Of a DNA stretch of 64,000 bases, positions 39,758 to 48,435 are shown piece after piece. The notes below the pieces were generated by a model. The model searched no databases. It was not told where the DNA came from and saw nothing but the letters and a program-made list of their open reading frames with translations. The stretch comes from Oscillibacter valericigenes. GTDB lineage: Bacteria > Bacillota > Clostridia > Oscillospirales > Oscillospiraceae. A program made the translations under genes and the position numbers. The stretch is from the NCBI RefSeq assembly GCF_021531435.1, contig NZ_JAFBIS010000011.1:1-64000 (forward strand). The letters run 5' to 3'. Within the stretch, counting starts at the first letter, position 1. Each line of letters begins with the position of its first letter.

Positions 39758-39786
39758 TGGACAGCGGGGGGAAGGTCTGCTATAAT
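39758..39786 (+). promoter_or_regulatory. deoC promoter
   Basis: TGGACA (39758-39763), a 17-base spacer and TATAAT (39781-39786) with an extended -10 TG two bases before it. Confidence 0.75.
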
Positions 39787-39845
39787 TTGATTCCAGAAAG
39801 ATACCAGACCAAACCTGCTATTTTATGATAAAGGAGATTTCTCAA

Positions 39846-40499
39846 ATGGAACTGAAAGACATTTTGAGCAAGTGCGACCACACCCTGCTGACCCAGACGG
39901 CCACCTGGGACGAGATCCGGGCCATCTGCGACGACGGCATGAAGTACGGCTGCGCCAGCGTGTGCATCCCCGCTTCCTATGTGAAGCAGGCGGCGGAGTA
40001 TGTGGCGGGCAAGCTGCCCATCTGCACCGTCATCGGCTTCCCCAACGGCTACGACACCACCGCCGCCAAGTGCTTCATGGCCGCCGACGCTGTGGACAAC
40101 GGCGCGGAAGAGGTGGACATGGTCATCAACATCGGCTGGGTAAAGGACAAAAAGTGGGACGACCTGCTGGCGGAGATCAAGGGCGTGAAGGAAGCCTGCA
40201 AAGGAAAGCTGCTGAAGGTCATCATCGAGTGCTGCTTCCTCACCGACGAGGAGAAAGTCAAAATGTGCGAGATCGTCACCGCCTCCGGCGCGGACTACAT
40301 CAAGACCTCCACTGGCTTTGGGGGCGGCGGCGCTACCCGGGAGGACGTGGCCCTGTTTGCCAAGCACGTCGGCCCCAACGTGAAGATCAAGGCCGCCGGC
40401 GGTATTGCGAATATTCAGGACGCGGAGGACTTCATCGCTCTGGGCGCCTCCCGCCTGGGCACCAGCCGCATCGTGAAGGCCGTTAAAGCCATGGAGTAA
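39846..40499 (+). CDS. deoC: Deoxyribose-phosphate aldolase
   Basis: 217 residues. The Schiff-base lysine is Lys153 in [10 protein letters not shown], the proton-relay Asp91 is in VDMVINIGW, and the second active-site Lys is in VKIKAAGGI. It cleaves 2-deoxyribose 5-phosphate to glyceraldehyde 3-phosphate and acetaldehyde in the cytosol. ATG 39846 has AAAGGAGA eight bases upstream; the in-frame ATG at 39825 precedes that site. It is first in the nucleoside salvage cluster; the next gene, deoD, makes (deoxy)ribose 1-phosphate that feeds it through a mutase not encoded here. Confidence 0.96.
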   Translation: MELKDILSKCDHTLLTQTATWDEIRAICDDGMKYGCASVCIPASYVKQAAEYVAGKLPICTVIGFPNGYDTTAAKCFMAADAVDNGAEEVDMVINIGWVKDKKWDDLLAEIKGVKEACKGKLLKVIIECCFLTDEEKVKMCEIVTASGADYIKTSTGFGGGGATREDVALFAKHVGPNVKIKAAGGIANIQDAEDFIALGASRLGTSRIVKAVKAME

Positions 40500-40503
40500 C
40501 ATC

Positions 40504-40617
40504 AAAAAAGTGTAAGCACTTTTTTGAAGGATGCAGTCTGCTGCGCGCACTCGCTGCGCTCGCACACTTGCAGACTGAGAGGTGTTTTCCGCCACGCGCA
40601 TGTCGCGGCGGAAAACA
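40504..40617 (+). repeat. Three hairpins between deoC and deoD
   Basis: AAAAAAGTG-TAAG-CACTTTTTT (40504-40525) looks like a terminator. CAGTCTG/CAGACTG (40534-40577) and TGTTTTCCGCC/GGCGGAAAACA (40583-40617) follow. The block could attenuate deoD expression, stabilise the RNA or be an interspersed repeat. No promoter was found between it and deoD. Confidence 0.6.
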
Positions 40618-40654
40618 GATTTCATTGCATTTTACGTATGGAGGTTGAAAATTC

Positions 40655-41380
40655 ATGGGTACTCCCCACAATGAAGCCGCGCCCGGCGCGTTCGCCAAGA
40701 CCGTTCTGATGCCCGGCGACCCCCTGCGGGCCAAATTCATCGCGGAAACCTTCCTGGAGGGCGCGGAGCTGGTGAACAACGTCCGGGGCATCCAGGGCTA
40801 TACCGGGAGCTACAAAGGCACCCCTGTGTCCGTCATGGCCTCCGGCATGGGCATCCCCAGCATCGGCATCTACTCCTATGAGCTGTTCCACTTCTACGAT
40901 GTGGACAACATCATCCGGGTGGGCAGCGCCGGGGCCATCTCCCCAAAGCTGAAGCTGCGGGATGTGGTGATGGCCCAGGGCGCCTGCACAGACTCCAATT
41001 TCGCAAAGCAGTACGGCCTGCCCGGCACCTTTGCGCCCATCGCGGATTTCAGACTGCTGGAGACCGCTGTGGCGGCGGCCCGGCGGATGGGCGTGGAGCC
41101 GCCGGTGGGGAACCTGCTGTCCTCCGACGCGTTTTACAACAAGGCGGGCCGGACGCTGGACTGGGGCGCCATGGGCGTGCTGGCCGTGGAGATGGAGACC
41201 GCCGCCCTCTACTGCAACGCTGCCGAGGCGGGCAAGCGGGCGCTGACCATCTGCACCATCTCCGACAGCCTGGTCACCGGCGAGGAGCTGCCCCCCGCCG
41301 ACCGGCAGTCTACTTTTACCCAGATGATGGTAATTGCGCTGGAGACCGCCGTGGAGATGGCGAAGGCTTCAAAAATATGA
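40655..41380 (+). CDS. deoD: Purine-nucleoside phosphorylase, DeoD type
   Basis: 241 residues, the length of the hexameric (NP-II) family. The phosphate-binding start is VLMPGDPLRAKFIAE, the central signature is IIRVGSAGAIS, and VEMETAALYCNA contains the ribose-binding Glu. It splits purine (deoxy)nucleosides with phosphate to free base and (deoxy)ribose 1-phosphate. TGGAGG precedes the ATG. The BMP-type nucleoside transporter genes follow, giving an import-and-cleave module. Confidence 0.95.
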   Translation: MGTPHNEAAPGAFAKTVLMPGDPLRAKFIAETFLEGAELVNNVRGIQGYTGSYKGTPVSVMASGMGIPSIGIYSYELFHFYDVDNIIRVGSAGAISPKLKLRDVVMAQGACTDSNFAKQYGLPGTFAPIADFRLLETAVAAARRMGVEPPVGNLLSSDAFYNKAGRTLDWGAMGVLAVEMETAALYCNAAEAGKRALTICTISDSLVTGEELPPADRQSTFTQMMVIALETAVEMAKASKI

Positions 41381-41408
41381 CAAAAGGGAAAACATTCCGG
41401 AAACCCTG

Positions 41409-41437
41409 TTGAAATCGGTGTAGAGAATTGATATAAT
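41409..41437 (+). promoter_or_regulatory. Promoter of the BMP lipoprotein gene
   Basis: TTGAAA (41409-41414), a 17-base spacer and a perfect TATAAT (41432-41437). Two leader hairpins follow: CGACC/GGTCG (about 41443-41458) and CTCCGGC/GCCGGAG (41461-41477). No purine-riboswitch core was recognised. Confidence 0.8.
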
Positions 41438-41506
41438 GGCCTCGACCTTTCGGGGTCGTCCTCCGGCGCTGCCGGAGAAAACTATTTTGAAGGAAGGTAG
41501 ATCCCA

Positions 41507-42667
41507 ATGAAGAAGTTTCTTGCGTTGATTCTGGCATTGGTCATGTCCCTGTCTCTGGTCGCCTGCGGCGGTTCCAAGACGGAGGAGAAGCCCGCGGAAG
41601 AGAAGCCCGCCGAAACCGAGCAGCCCGCCGAGGAAGCCGGTGCTGATTTCAGCGTGGCCATGATCACCGACTACGGTGACATCACCGACCAGTCTTTCAA
41701 CCAGACCACCTATGAGGCCTGCAAGGCTTACTGCGACGCCAACGGCGTGGAGTTCAGCTACTTCAAGCCCGCCGGTGACTCCACTGCGGAGCGTGTCGCC
41801 ATGGTGGAGTCCGCTGTGGACGAGGGTTACACCGTTGTTGTGATGCCCGGCTACGCTTTCGGTGAGACCATCACCCAGGTGGCTGACGAGTATCCCGACA
41901 TCACCTTTATCGCTCTGGACGTGGGCGAGGGCGACCTGGGTGACTACACCCTGCCCGGCAATGTCTACTGCGCTGTTTACCAGGAAGAGCTGTGCGGCTA
42001 CATGGCCGGCTACGCCGCTGTGAAGCTGGGCTATGCCCACCTGGGCTTCCTGGGCGGCATGGCCGTTCCCGCCGTCGTTCGTTACGGCTACGGCTTCGTC
42101 CAGGGTGCTGACGCCGCTGCCGCTGAGACCGGCACCGCCGTTACCGTGGAGTATGCATACGGCAACCAGTTCTATGGCGACGCCGACATCACCGCTTACA
42201 TGGACAACTGGTATCAGAACCTGGGTGTGGAAGTCGTGTTCGCCTGCGGCGGTGGCATCTACTCCTCCGCTGCTGAGGCTGCCGCCAAGGTTGACGGCAA
42301 GGTCATCGGCGTTGACGTGGACCAGGCCGGCATCATCGACGGCGGCTACGGCGAGGGCATGACCGTTACCTCTGCCATGAAGGGCCTGGCTCCCACCGTG
42401 GAGCACATGCTCTCTGAGGTCGCTGCCGGCAACTGGGGCAGCTACGGCGGCAAGATCGAGACCCTGGGCCTGGTGTCCGGCGACGATCCCGAGGCCAACT
42501 ATGTCCAGATCCCCATGTCCTCCACTCAGTGGGGCGACGGCTTCTCTCAGGACGACTACAAGGCCCTGGTGAAGGATATGTTCGACGGCAAGATCACCGT
42601 CTCCAACGACATCTCCGCCATGCCCGGCGTTGCCATCACTGTCAACGAGTACGGCAACATCAAGTAA
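41507..42667 (+). CDS. bmpA: BMP-family nucleoside-binding lipoprotein
   Basis: 386 residues. A lipoprotein signal peptide ends in the lipobox LVAC (Cys20), then comes a Glu/Pro/Ala linker (about 25-45). The periplasmic-binding fold has ITDYGDITDQSFNQTTYEAC at its start, typical of the BMP/Med family, with DSTAERVAMVESAVD and VDVDQAGIIDGGYGEGM later. Members deliver purine nucleosides to an ABC importer. The codon bias toward C and T endings is strong, suggesting high expression. It has its own promoter and terminator, with the transporter genes just downstream. Confidence 0.93.
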   Translation: MKKFLALILALVMSLSLVACGGSKTEEKPAEEKPAETEQPAEEAGADFSVAMITDYGDITDQSFNQTTYEACKAYCDANGVEFSYFKPAGDSTAERVAMVESAVDEGYTVVVMPGYAFGETITQVADEYPDITFIALDVGEGDLGDYTLPGNVYCAVYQEELCGYMAGYAAVKLGYAHLGFLGGMAVPAVVRYGYGFVQGADAAAAETGTAVTVEYAYGNQFYGDADITAYMDNWYQNLGVEVVFACGGGIYSSAAEAAAKVDGKVIGVDVDQAGIIDGGYGEGMTVTSAMKGLAPTVEHMLSEVAAGNWGSYGGKIETLGLVSGDDPEANYVQIPMSSTQWGDGFSQDDYKALVKDMFDGKITVSNDISAMPGVAITVNEYGNIK

Positions 42668-42681
42668 GTTACCCCTGCGTC

Positions 42682-42717
42682 AAAGAGGACGGGAGTCATT
42701 CCCGTCCTCTTTTTTTG
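42682..42717 (+). terminator. Terminator after bmpA
   Basis: AAAGAGGACGGGA, a five-base loop and TCCCGTCCTCTTTTTTT. Confidence 0.92.
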
Positions 42718-42737
42718 TGCAAAAGTGGAAATTTCTT

Positions 42738-42766
42738 TTGAATTATAGGGCCGGATATAGTACAAT
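42738..42766 (+). promoter_or_regulatory. Promoter of the nucleoside ABC transporter operon
   Basis: TTGAAT (42738-42743), a 17-base spacer and TACAAT (42761-42766). Confidence 0.75.
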
Positions 42767-42815
42767 AAAATATCATCATATTTGCCGTCAGGCAATCAGG
42801 GGGAGGTCGTGGAAA

Positions 42816-44348
42816 TTGGAACAGACCTATGCCATTGAAATGCTGAACATCACCAAGCGTTTCCCCGGCATCGTGGCCAATGACAATATCACGCTGCAGC
42901 TGAAAAAGGGCGAGATCCACGCCCTGCTGGGCGAAAACGGCGCCGGAAAGTCCACGCTGATGAGCGTGCTGTTCGGCCTGTACCAACCCGAGGAGGGCGT
43001 CATCAAGAAGGACGGGCAGGCCGTGGAGATCAGGGACCCCAACGACGCCAACGCCCTGGGCATCGGCATGGTCCATCAGCACTTCAAGCTGGTGGAGTGC
43101 TTCACCGTTCTGGACAACATCATCATGGGCGTGGAGCCCTGCAAGCACGGCTTCCTCCAGAAGGCCGAGGCCCGGGAGAAGGTGCTGGCCCTGTCTGAGA
43201 AATACGGCCTCCGCGTGGACCCTGACGCCCTGGTGGAGGACATCACCGTGGGCATGCAGCAGCGCACCGAAATTTTGAAGATGCTGTACCGGGACAACGA
43301 AATTCTGATCTTCGACGAGCCTACCGCCGTGCTGACGCCCCAGGAGATCGAGGAGCTCATGCAGATCATGCGGAACCTGGCGGCGGAGGGAAAGAGCATC
43401 CTCTTCATCTCCCACAAGCTCAACGAGATCATGGCGGTGGCGGACCGCTGCTCCGTCCTCCGCAAGGGCAAGTACATCGGCACCGTCAATATCAAGGACA
43501 CCACCCGGGAGGAGCTGAGCCGGATGATGGTGGGCCGGGATGTGGAATTCGTGGTCCACAAGGAGCCCGCCAAGCCCGGAAAGACCATCCTGGAGGTGGA
43601 GGACATGACGGTGGCCTCCAAATCCCACGGCAACAACGCGGTGAAAAACGTCAGCTTCCAGGTCCGGGCGGGCGAGATCGTCTGCATCGCAGGTATCGAC
43701 GGCAACGGCCAGACGGAGCTGGTCTACGGCCTCACCGGACTGGAGCCCCTGAAGGGCGGCAGAATCACCCTGGAGGGCCAGGACATCACCCGCGCCCCCA
43801 TCCGCAAGCGCAATACCATGGGCATGAGCCACATCCCCGAGGACCGGCACAAGCACGGCCTGGTGCTGGACTACACCCTGGAGGACAACATGGTGCTCCA
43901 GCGGTATTTCGAGCCGGAGTTCGTCAGCAAGGCGGGCTTTTTGAAGCGGAAGGCCATCCGGGACTATGCCGAGCGGCTCATCGACCAGTATGACGTCCGC
44001 TCCGGCCAGGGCCCCGTCACCGTCGCCCGGAGCATGTCCGGCGGCAACCAGCAGAAGGCTATCGTGGCCCGGGAGATCGACAAGGACCCGGAGCTGCTGA
44101 TCGCCGTCCAGCCCACCCGGGGCCTGGACGTGGGCGCCATCGAGTATATCCACAGGCAGATCGTGGCCCAGCGGGACGCCGGAAAGGGCGTGCTGCTGGT
44201 GAGCCTAGAGCTGGACGAGGTCATGTCCCTGTCCGACCGCATCCTGGTCATGTACGAGGGTGAGATCGTGGGCGAGCTGGACCCCAAGACCACCACCGTA
44301 GAAGAACTGGGCCTGTACATGGCAGGCGCGAAAAGGGAGGGAGCATAA
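42816..44348 (+). CDS. nupA: Nucleoside ABC transporter, double ATPase subunit (NupA-like)
   Basis: 510 residues with two ABC domains. The first is complete: Walker A GENGAGKST (about residue 43), Walker B LIFDEPTAVL and IFISHKLNEI. The second is degenerate in the way usual for this family: Walker A is GIDGNGQTE without the Lys, and Walker B is LLIAVQPTRGLDVG, while the signature MSGGNQQKAIVARE is kept. The start is TTG 42816, with GGGGGAGG nine bases upstream; homologues begin at the same place. It pairs with the two permeases that follow to import nucleosides. Confidence 0.94.
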   Translation: MEQTYAIEMLNITKRFPGIVANDNITLQLKKGEIHALLGENGAGKSTLMSVLFGLYQPEEGVIKKDGQAVEIRDPNDANALGIGMVHQHFKLVECFTVLDNIIMGVEPCKHGFLQKAEAREKVLALSEKYGLRVDPDALVEDITVGMQQRTEILKMLYRDNEILIFDEPTAVLTPQEIEELMQIMRNLAAEGKSILFISHKLNEIMAVADRCSVLRKGKYIGTVNIKDTTREELSRMMVGRDVEFVVHKEPAKPGKTILEVEDMTVASKSHGNNAVKNVSFQVRAGEIVCIAGIDGNGQTELVYGLTGLEPLKGGRITLEGQDITRAPIRKRNTMGMSHIPEDRHKHGLVLDYTLEDNMVLQRYFEPEFVSKAGFLKRKAIRDYAERLIDQYDVRSGQGPVTVARSMSGGNQQKAIVAREIDKDPELLIAVQPTRGLDVGAIEYIHRQIVAQRDAGKGVLLVSLELDEVMSLSDRILVMYEGEIVGELDPKTTTVEELGLYMAGAKREGA

Positions 44349-44351
44349 GCC

Positions 44352-45485
44352 ATGAAAGAACACAAGCGTTCCCTGCTGCGGAACAACGCGGTGCAGTCGC
44401 TGCTGGCGTCCCTGCTGTGCATCCTCATCGGACTGCTGGTGGGCTATGTGGTGCTGCTGCTCATCAATCCCGCCGGAGCAGGCGAGGCCATCACCACCAT
44501 CGTCAAGAACTTTATGACCTATTCCCGCCGGAATGCCCAGCTGAAATACCTGGGCAGCACCCTGGTGAAAACGGCGCCGCTGCTGATGTGCAGCCTGTCC
44601 GTCCTCTTCGCCTACAAGGTGGGCCTGTTTAACATCGGCGCCGCCGGACAGTATGTGGTGGGCGCGGGCGCCAGCCTCTACTGCGCCCTGGCCTGGCATA
44701 TGCCCTGGTATGTGTGCCTGCTGGCGGCCGTCGCAGCCGGCGCGGTCCTGGGCGCCATCTCCGGATTGCTGAAGGCTTACTGCAACGTCAACGAGGTCAT
44801 CTCCTGCATCATGCTGAACTGGATCAGCCTCTACATGGTCAACACCCTGCTGACCCGGGTGAAGGAGAGCGCCAGCCCCTATACCATGACGCTTGCCAGC
44901 ACCAATCCCGGCGCCATCCTCCCGGAGCTGCCCGCCTTCTGCATGGCCTGGTTCAACGACAACCAGTATGTGACCATCGCCATCCCCCTGGCGGTGCTGG
45001 CGGCCGTGGCGATCTGGGTGCTGCTGGAAAAGACCAGGCTGGGCTATGAGCTGAAGGCCACCGGCTGCAACAAGTTCGCCGCCAAATACTGCGGTATGCG
45101 GGAGAACAAGAACCTGATTTTGACCATGGCCATCGCCGGCGGCCTTGCCGGTATGGGCGCGGCCATGCTGTTCCTCACCGGGTTCGAGCAGTGGCAGTGC
45201 ACCCAGTCCTCCATCCCCGGCATGGGCTTCAACGGCATTGCCGCCGCCTTCCTGGGCGGCCTGAACCCCCTGGGGACCATCCTCTCCTCCTACTTCATCC
45301 AGCACATCACCAACGGCGGCGCCTACGTGGACAAGACCATGTATTCCGCCCAGATCTCCGACTTTATCTCCGCTCTCATCATCTACCTGTGCGGCTTCGT
45401 GCTGTTCTTCAAGTTCGCGCTGAACAACTGGCTGGACCGCCGGGAGGAAAAGAAGGCCGCTGAGGAAGGAGGGAAGGCGAAATGA
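44352..45485 (+). CDS. nupB: Nucleoside ABC transporter permease 1 (NupB-like)
   Basis: 377 residues with about ten membrane segments of the BPD_transp_2 family. Marks include TLVKTAPLLMCSLSVLFAYK and VGLFNIGAAGQYVVGAG near residue 95, and GMGFNGIAAAFLGGLNPLG near 300. It begins three bases after nupA and overlaps the next permease gene by four bases. With that partner it forms the membrane channel. Confidence 0.94.
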   Translation: MKEHKRSLLRNNAVQSLLASLLCILIGLLVGYVVLLLINPAGAGEAITTIVKNFMTYSRRNAQLKYLGSTLVKTAPLLMCSLSVLFAYKVGLFNIGAAGQYVVGAGASLYCALAWHMPWYVCLLAAVAAGAVLGAISGLLKAYCNVNEVISCIMLNWISLYMVNTLLTRVKESASPYTMTLASTNPGAILPELPAFCMAWFNDNQYVTIAIPLAVLAAVAIWVLLEKTRLGYELKATGCNKFAAKYCGMRENKNLILTMAIAGGLAGMGAAMLFLTGFEQWQCTQSSIPGMGFNGIAAAFLGGLNPLGTILSSYFIQHITNGGAYVDKTMYSAQISDFISALIIYLCGFVLFFKFALNNWLDRREEKKAAEEGGKAK

Positions 45486-46423
45486 TCCTGCTGCTGCAAT
45501 ATACGCTGATCTTTGCCTCCGTTCTGGTGCTGGTGGCACTGGGCGGCTGCTTCTCCGAACACTCCGGCGTCATCAACATCGGTCTCGAGGGCATCATGGT
45601 CATGGGCGCCCTGGGCGGCGCGCTGATGATGAAGTTCCTGCCGGACAGCACGCCCGCCTTCGCCATGATCCTGCTGGTGGTGCTGGCCGCCATCCTGCTG
45701 GGCATGATCTACTCCCTGCTGCTGGCCGTGGCCGCCATCAACTTCAAGGCGGACCAGACCCTGGTGGGCACCGCTATGAACCTGCTGGGCACCGCCGCCG
45801 CCACCGTGTTCGTCAAGGCCATGAACACCGCCGAGAGCGTGGACAACGTGTCCTCCACTATCCAGTACATCAACGCGAAAAAGGCGTTTTTGGTGAACAT
45901 CGGCGGCTTTGAGTTCAACTGGTTCATGCTGATGGCCCTCATCGCCCTGGTGGTATCCTATGTGGTGCTGTACAAGACCCGCTTCGGCCTGCGGCTCATG
46001 GCCTGCGGTGAGCATCCCCAGGCGGCGGACAGCGTGGGCATCAACGTGTACAGGATGCGCTACGCCGGCGTGCTGATCTCCGGTATGCTGGGCGGACTGG
46101 GCGGCATCGTGTATATCACCGCCGGCGTCAGCGAGTGGAAGTTTGAAAACGGCGTGGCCGGTTTCGGCTTCCTGGCATTGGCGGTCATGATCTTCGGCCA
46201 GTGGAAGCCCACCCGCATCGCCCTGGCGGCGCTGCTGTTCGGTTTCTTCCGGGCCCTGGGCAATGTGTACACCGGCTTTGATTTCCTCAAGGCCCTGAAC
46301 CTGCCCAGCTCCGTGTACAACATGCTGCCCTACATCATCTCCCTGGTGGTGCTGGCGTTTACCTCAAAAAAATCCCGTGCTCCCAAAGCCGAGGGTATTC
46401 CCTACGACAAGGGACAGCGCTGA
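45482..46423 (+). CDS. nupC: Nucleoside ABC transporter permease 2 (NupC-like)
   Basis: 313 residues with about eight membrane segments of the same BPD_transp_2 family. It has the start SVLVLVALGGCFSEHSGVIN-type loop (here FASVLVLVALGGCF), then NIGLEGIMVMGALGGALMM, and GFGFLALAVMIFGQWKP near residue 225. ATG 45482 overlaps the nupB stop as ATGA. The phosphoribosyltransferase gene follows 21 bases later in the same operon. Confidence 0.94.
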   Translation: MILLLQYTLIFASVLVLVALGGCFSEHSGVINIGLEGIMVMGALGGALMMKFLPDSTPAFAMILLVVLAAILLGMIYSLLLAVAAINFKADQTLVGTAMNLLGTAAATVFVKAMNTAESVDNVSSTIQYINAKKAFLVNIGGFEFNWFMLMALIALVVSYVVLYKTRFGLRLMACGEHPQAADSVGINVYRMRYAGVLISGMLGGLGGIVYITAGVSEWKFENGVAGFGFLALAVMIFGQWKPTRIALAALLFGFFRALGNVYTGFDFLKALNLPSSVYNMLPYIISLVVLAFTSKKSRAPKAEGIPYDKGQR

Positions 46424-46444
46424 AAAAACAGGAAGGAGCCGCTT

Positions 46445-47083
46445 ATGGAACCGAAATTTTTCAAGCTTCCCGTCTGTGTGGGTGATGTGACGCTGAATGT
46501 GGCCCGGGGCCACTTCGCCACCAGCCACAGCCATACCAACTACTTCATCGACGTGACGGCTCAGAAGGCCAGCCTGAAAGAGGCGGAGGCCGTGGCCCAG
46601 CAGCTTGTGGAGCACCATCTGTCTAACACGATGGTGGATACCATCCTGTGTCTGGACGGCACCAGGGTCATCGGCACCTGCCTGGCCCGGGAGCTGACCC
46701 AGGCGGGGTACTGCTCCATCAACGAGGGGCGGGACATCTATATCCTCCGGGCGGAGGTGAACGCCGACGGCAAGATCCTCTTCCGGGACAACGCCCGCTT
46801 TATGATCGAGGGGAAGAACGTGCTGATCCTGGCGGCCTCCCTGACCACCGGCGGCACTGCCCGCCGGGGCATGGAGTGCATCCGCTACTACGGCGGCACT
46901 GTGGCGGGGATCGCCGCCATTTACAGCCACCGGACGGAGCTGGACGGCATCCTGGTGTCGGCGCTGTTTGACTGCGCCGACCTGCCGGACTACGCCAGCT
47001 ACCCGGCGGAAGCCTGTCCGCTCTGCCGCAGGGGTATCCCGCTGGACGCGGTGGTGAACAGTTTCGGCTATTCCAAAGTGTAA
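46445..47083 (+). CDS. Phosphoribosyltransferase family protein (orotate PRT-like)
   Basis: 212 residues of the type-I phosphoribosyltransferase fold. The PRPP loop reads ILAASLTTGGTARRG; the TTGGT core is kept, but the two acidic residues normally before it (DD or ED) are Ala-Ala. An earlier segment, DTILCLDGTRVIGTCLAREL, resembles the PPi loop. Orotate phosphoribosyltransferase relatives in Clostridia share this look. In this operon it may recycle a base released by the nucleoside phosphorylase, but the base cannot be assigned. GGAAGGAG precedes ATG 46445. Confidence 0.75.
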   Translation: MEPKFFKLPVCVGDVTLNVARGHFATSHSHTNYFIDVTAQKASLKEAEAVAQQLVEHHLSNTMVDTILCLDGTRVIGTCLARELTQAGYCSINEGRDIYILRAEVNADGKILFRDNARFMIEGKNVLILAASLTTGGTARRGMECIRYYGGTVAGIAAIYSHRTELDGILVSALFDCADLPDYASYPAEACPLCRRGIPLDAVVNSFGYSKV

Positions 47084-47094
47084 ACCGCACAATC

Positions 47095-47139
47095 AAAAAT
47101 ACCCTCTGTTGTCGGAAATGACGGCAGAGGGTATTTTTT
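47095..47139. terminator. Bidirectional terminator
   Basis: AAAAATACCCTCTG and CAGAGGGTATTTTTT, with an inner GTC/GAC pair. It lies between the nucleoside transporter operon and the convergent ylbJ-like gene, whose stop overlaps it. Confidence 0.9.
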
Positions 47140-48064
47140 ATCCCAGCACATAGCCGGAGAGGGCCAGGGCCAGACCTGCGGAGAAAAGGGCCTGAAGAGC
47201 TTTTCCCAGGGCGCAGGGGGCCAGGCGCAGCCCGGTGCCGTCCAGCACCGCCGCCGTCTGGCACAGGACCGACAGCCCGCCCCAGCCCGCGCAGGCGGCG
47301 GAGAGAACAAAGCCGAAGGCGTCCGGCGTCAGCAGGGGCGTCAGGGAGAACAACTCCACGGCTCCCACCAGCACCGCGGACAGGTGGCCTCCCCGGGCCG
47401 CCAGGGGGCTGACCAGCACGTAAAAGAGGGTGACGAAGGCGCAGACGGACAGCATCCCATTGGCGGCGGAGCGGACGGAGGACACCACCGCGGCGGGCAG
47501 GGACACGGTGCGGCAGGAGACGGCCCGCACTTTCTCCCTGCGGGCGGGGGCCTTGCCGCCCCGGAACAGGAGGCCCGTCAGCAGGGCGGAGAGCAGATGG
47601 ATGAGCCACAGCCACACCCCCACCCGGACGCTGCCGAACACGCCGCTGCCCAGGACGCTGATGAGAAAGATGGGGTTGGAGTTGTTGCAGAAGGCCAGCA
47701 GCCGCTCCGTCTCGTTCTTTGTCAAAAGCCCCTGTTGGTACAGCTCCGCCGCCGACTGGGCGCCGATGGGGTAGCCGCCCACCAGTCCCAGCAGCAGCGG
47801 ACCGCTGGCCTGCCCCGGCAGGCGGAACAGGGGCGTCATCAGCCCGGACAGGTAGGGCGACAGCCACTCCCCGAAGCCCAGGGCGATCAGGAGGCCGGAG
47901 ATCACCAGAAAGGGAAACAGGGAGGGAATGACCGTCCCGGCGCAGAGAGACAGGGCCCGGGCGGCCGCTGTCCGGACGTGCTGCACGTCCCGTAAAAGCC
48001 ACAGCAGCACGCCGCACAGCACCAGGCAGGCGTCCCGCCGCCAACGGTTTTTCATATACATCAC
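47138..48064 (-). CDS. ylbJ: Sporulation membrane protein YlbJ-like
   Basis: 308 residues with about eight membrane segments. The nucleoside-recognition/gate fold is shown by LCAGTVIPSLFPFLVISGLL, GLVGGYPIGAQSAAELYQ and FCNNSNPIFLISVLGSGVFG, the pattern of YlbJ. In Bacillus YlbJ is a SigE-dependent protein needed for spore cortex formation and spore heat resistance. The start is unclear: GTG 48064, ATG 48061 or ATG 48055 are all possible. It is divergent from the sporulation genes yqfC-yqfD. Confidence 0.88.
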   Translation of the reverse strand: MMYMKNRWRRDACLVLCGVLLWLLRDVQHVRTAAARALSLCAGTVIPSLFPFLVISGLLIALGFGEWLSPYLSGLMTPLFRLPGQASGPLLLGLVGGYPIGAQSAAELYQQGLLTKNETERLLAFCNNSNPIFLISVLGSGVFGSVRVGVWLWLIHLLSALLTGLLFRGGKAPARREKVRAVSCRTVSLPAAVVSSVRSAANGMLSVCAFVTLFYVLVSPLAARGGHLSAVLVGAVELFSLTPLLTPDAFGFVLSAACAGWGGLSVLCQTAAVLDGTGLRLAPCALGKALQALFSAGLALALSGYVLG

Positions 48065-48109
48065 CGCCAGATTTCTATGCGCCGCCGGGCAAGTTTAGGA
48101 CTGCCGCGT

Positions 48110-48117
48110 CATAGAGT
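48110..48117 (+). promoter_or_regulatory. Possible SigE-type -10 before yqfC
   Basis: CATAGAGT resembles the SigE -10 consensus (CATACA-T) and lies 19 bases before ATG 48136. The -35 region (AAGTTTA, 48091-48097) is a poor match, so this is tentative. Confidence 0.3.
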
Positions 48118-48135
48118 TGCAGCAGAGGTGAGTAT

Positions 48136-48435
48136 ATGGAACGGAATCGGAGAGACAAAGAGGGCGGCGTTCTCAGCACCGTGGCGGAGCTGTTCGACCT
48201 GCCGGCGGACGTGGTGGCGGGCCTGCCCCGGCTGGAGATGGTGGGCAGCCGCCAGCTTTACCTGGAGCACCACACCGGCATCCTGGCGTACAGCCAGGAC
48301 CTGGTGGACGCCAATACCTCCGCCGGCGTGCTGCGCATCCGGGGGGCGAACCTGACGCTGCTGGCTATGACGGCGGGGGAGCTGCGCATCGGTGGCCGCA
48401 TCGACGCCGTGGAGTGGCTGGGAGCGGACGGATGA
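48136..48435 (+). CDS. yqfC: Sporulation protein YqfC
   Basis: 99 residues of the YabP/YqfC family. It has LPRLEMVGSRQLYLEHHTGI near residue 30 and LRIRGANLTLLAMTAGELRI near 65, both conserved. YqfC is a small SigE-regulon protein of the mother cell. AGAGGTGAG precedes the ATG. Its stop overlaps the yqfD start as ATGA, as in Bacillus and other Clostridia. Confidence 0.92.
   Translation: MERNRRDKEGGVLSTVAELFDLPADVVAGLPRLEMVGSRQLYLEHHTGILAYSQDLVDANTSAGVLRIRGANLTLLAMTAGELRIGGRIDAVEWLGADG

Noticed and set aside
41438-41506. Purine riboswitch in the bmpA leader
   Set aside because: Only two simple hairpins are present; the three-way junction and conserved loop pairs of purine riboswitches are not seen.
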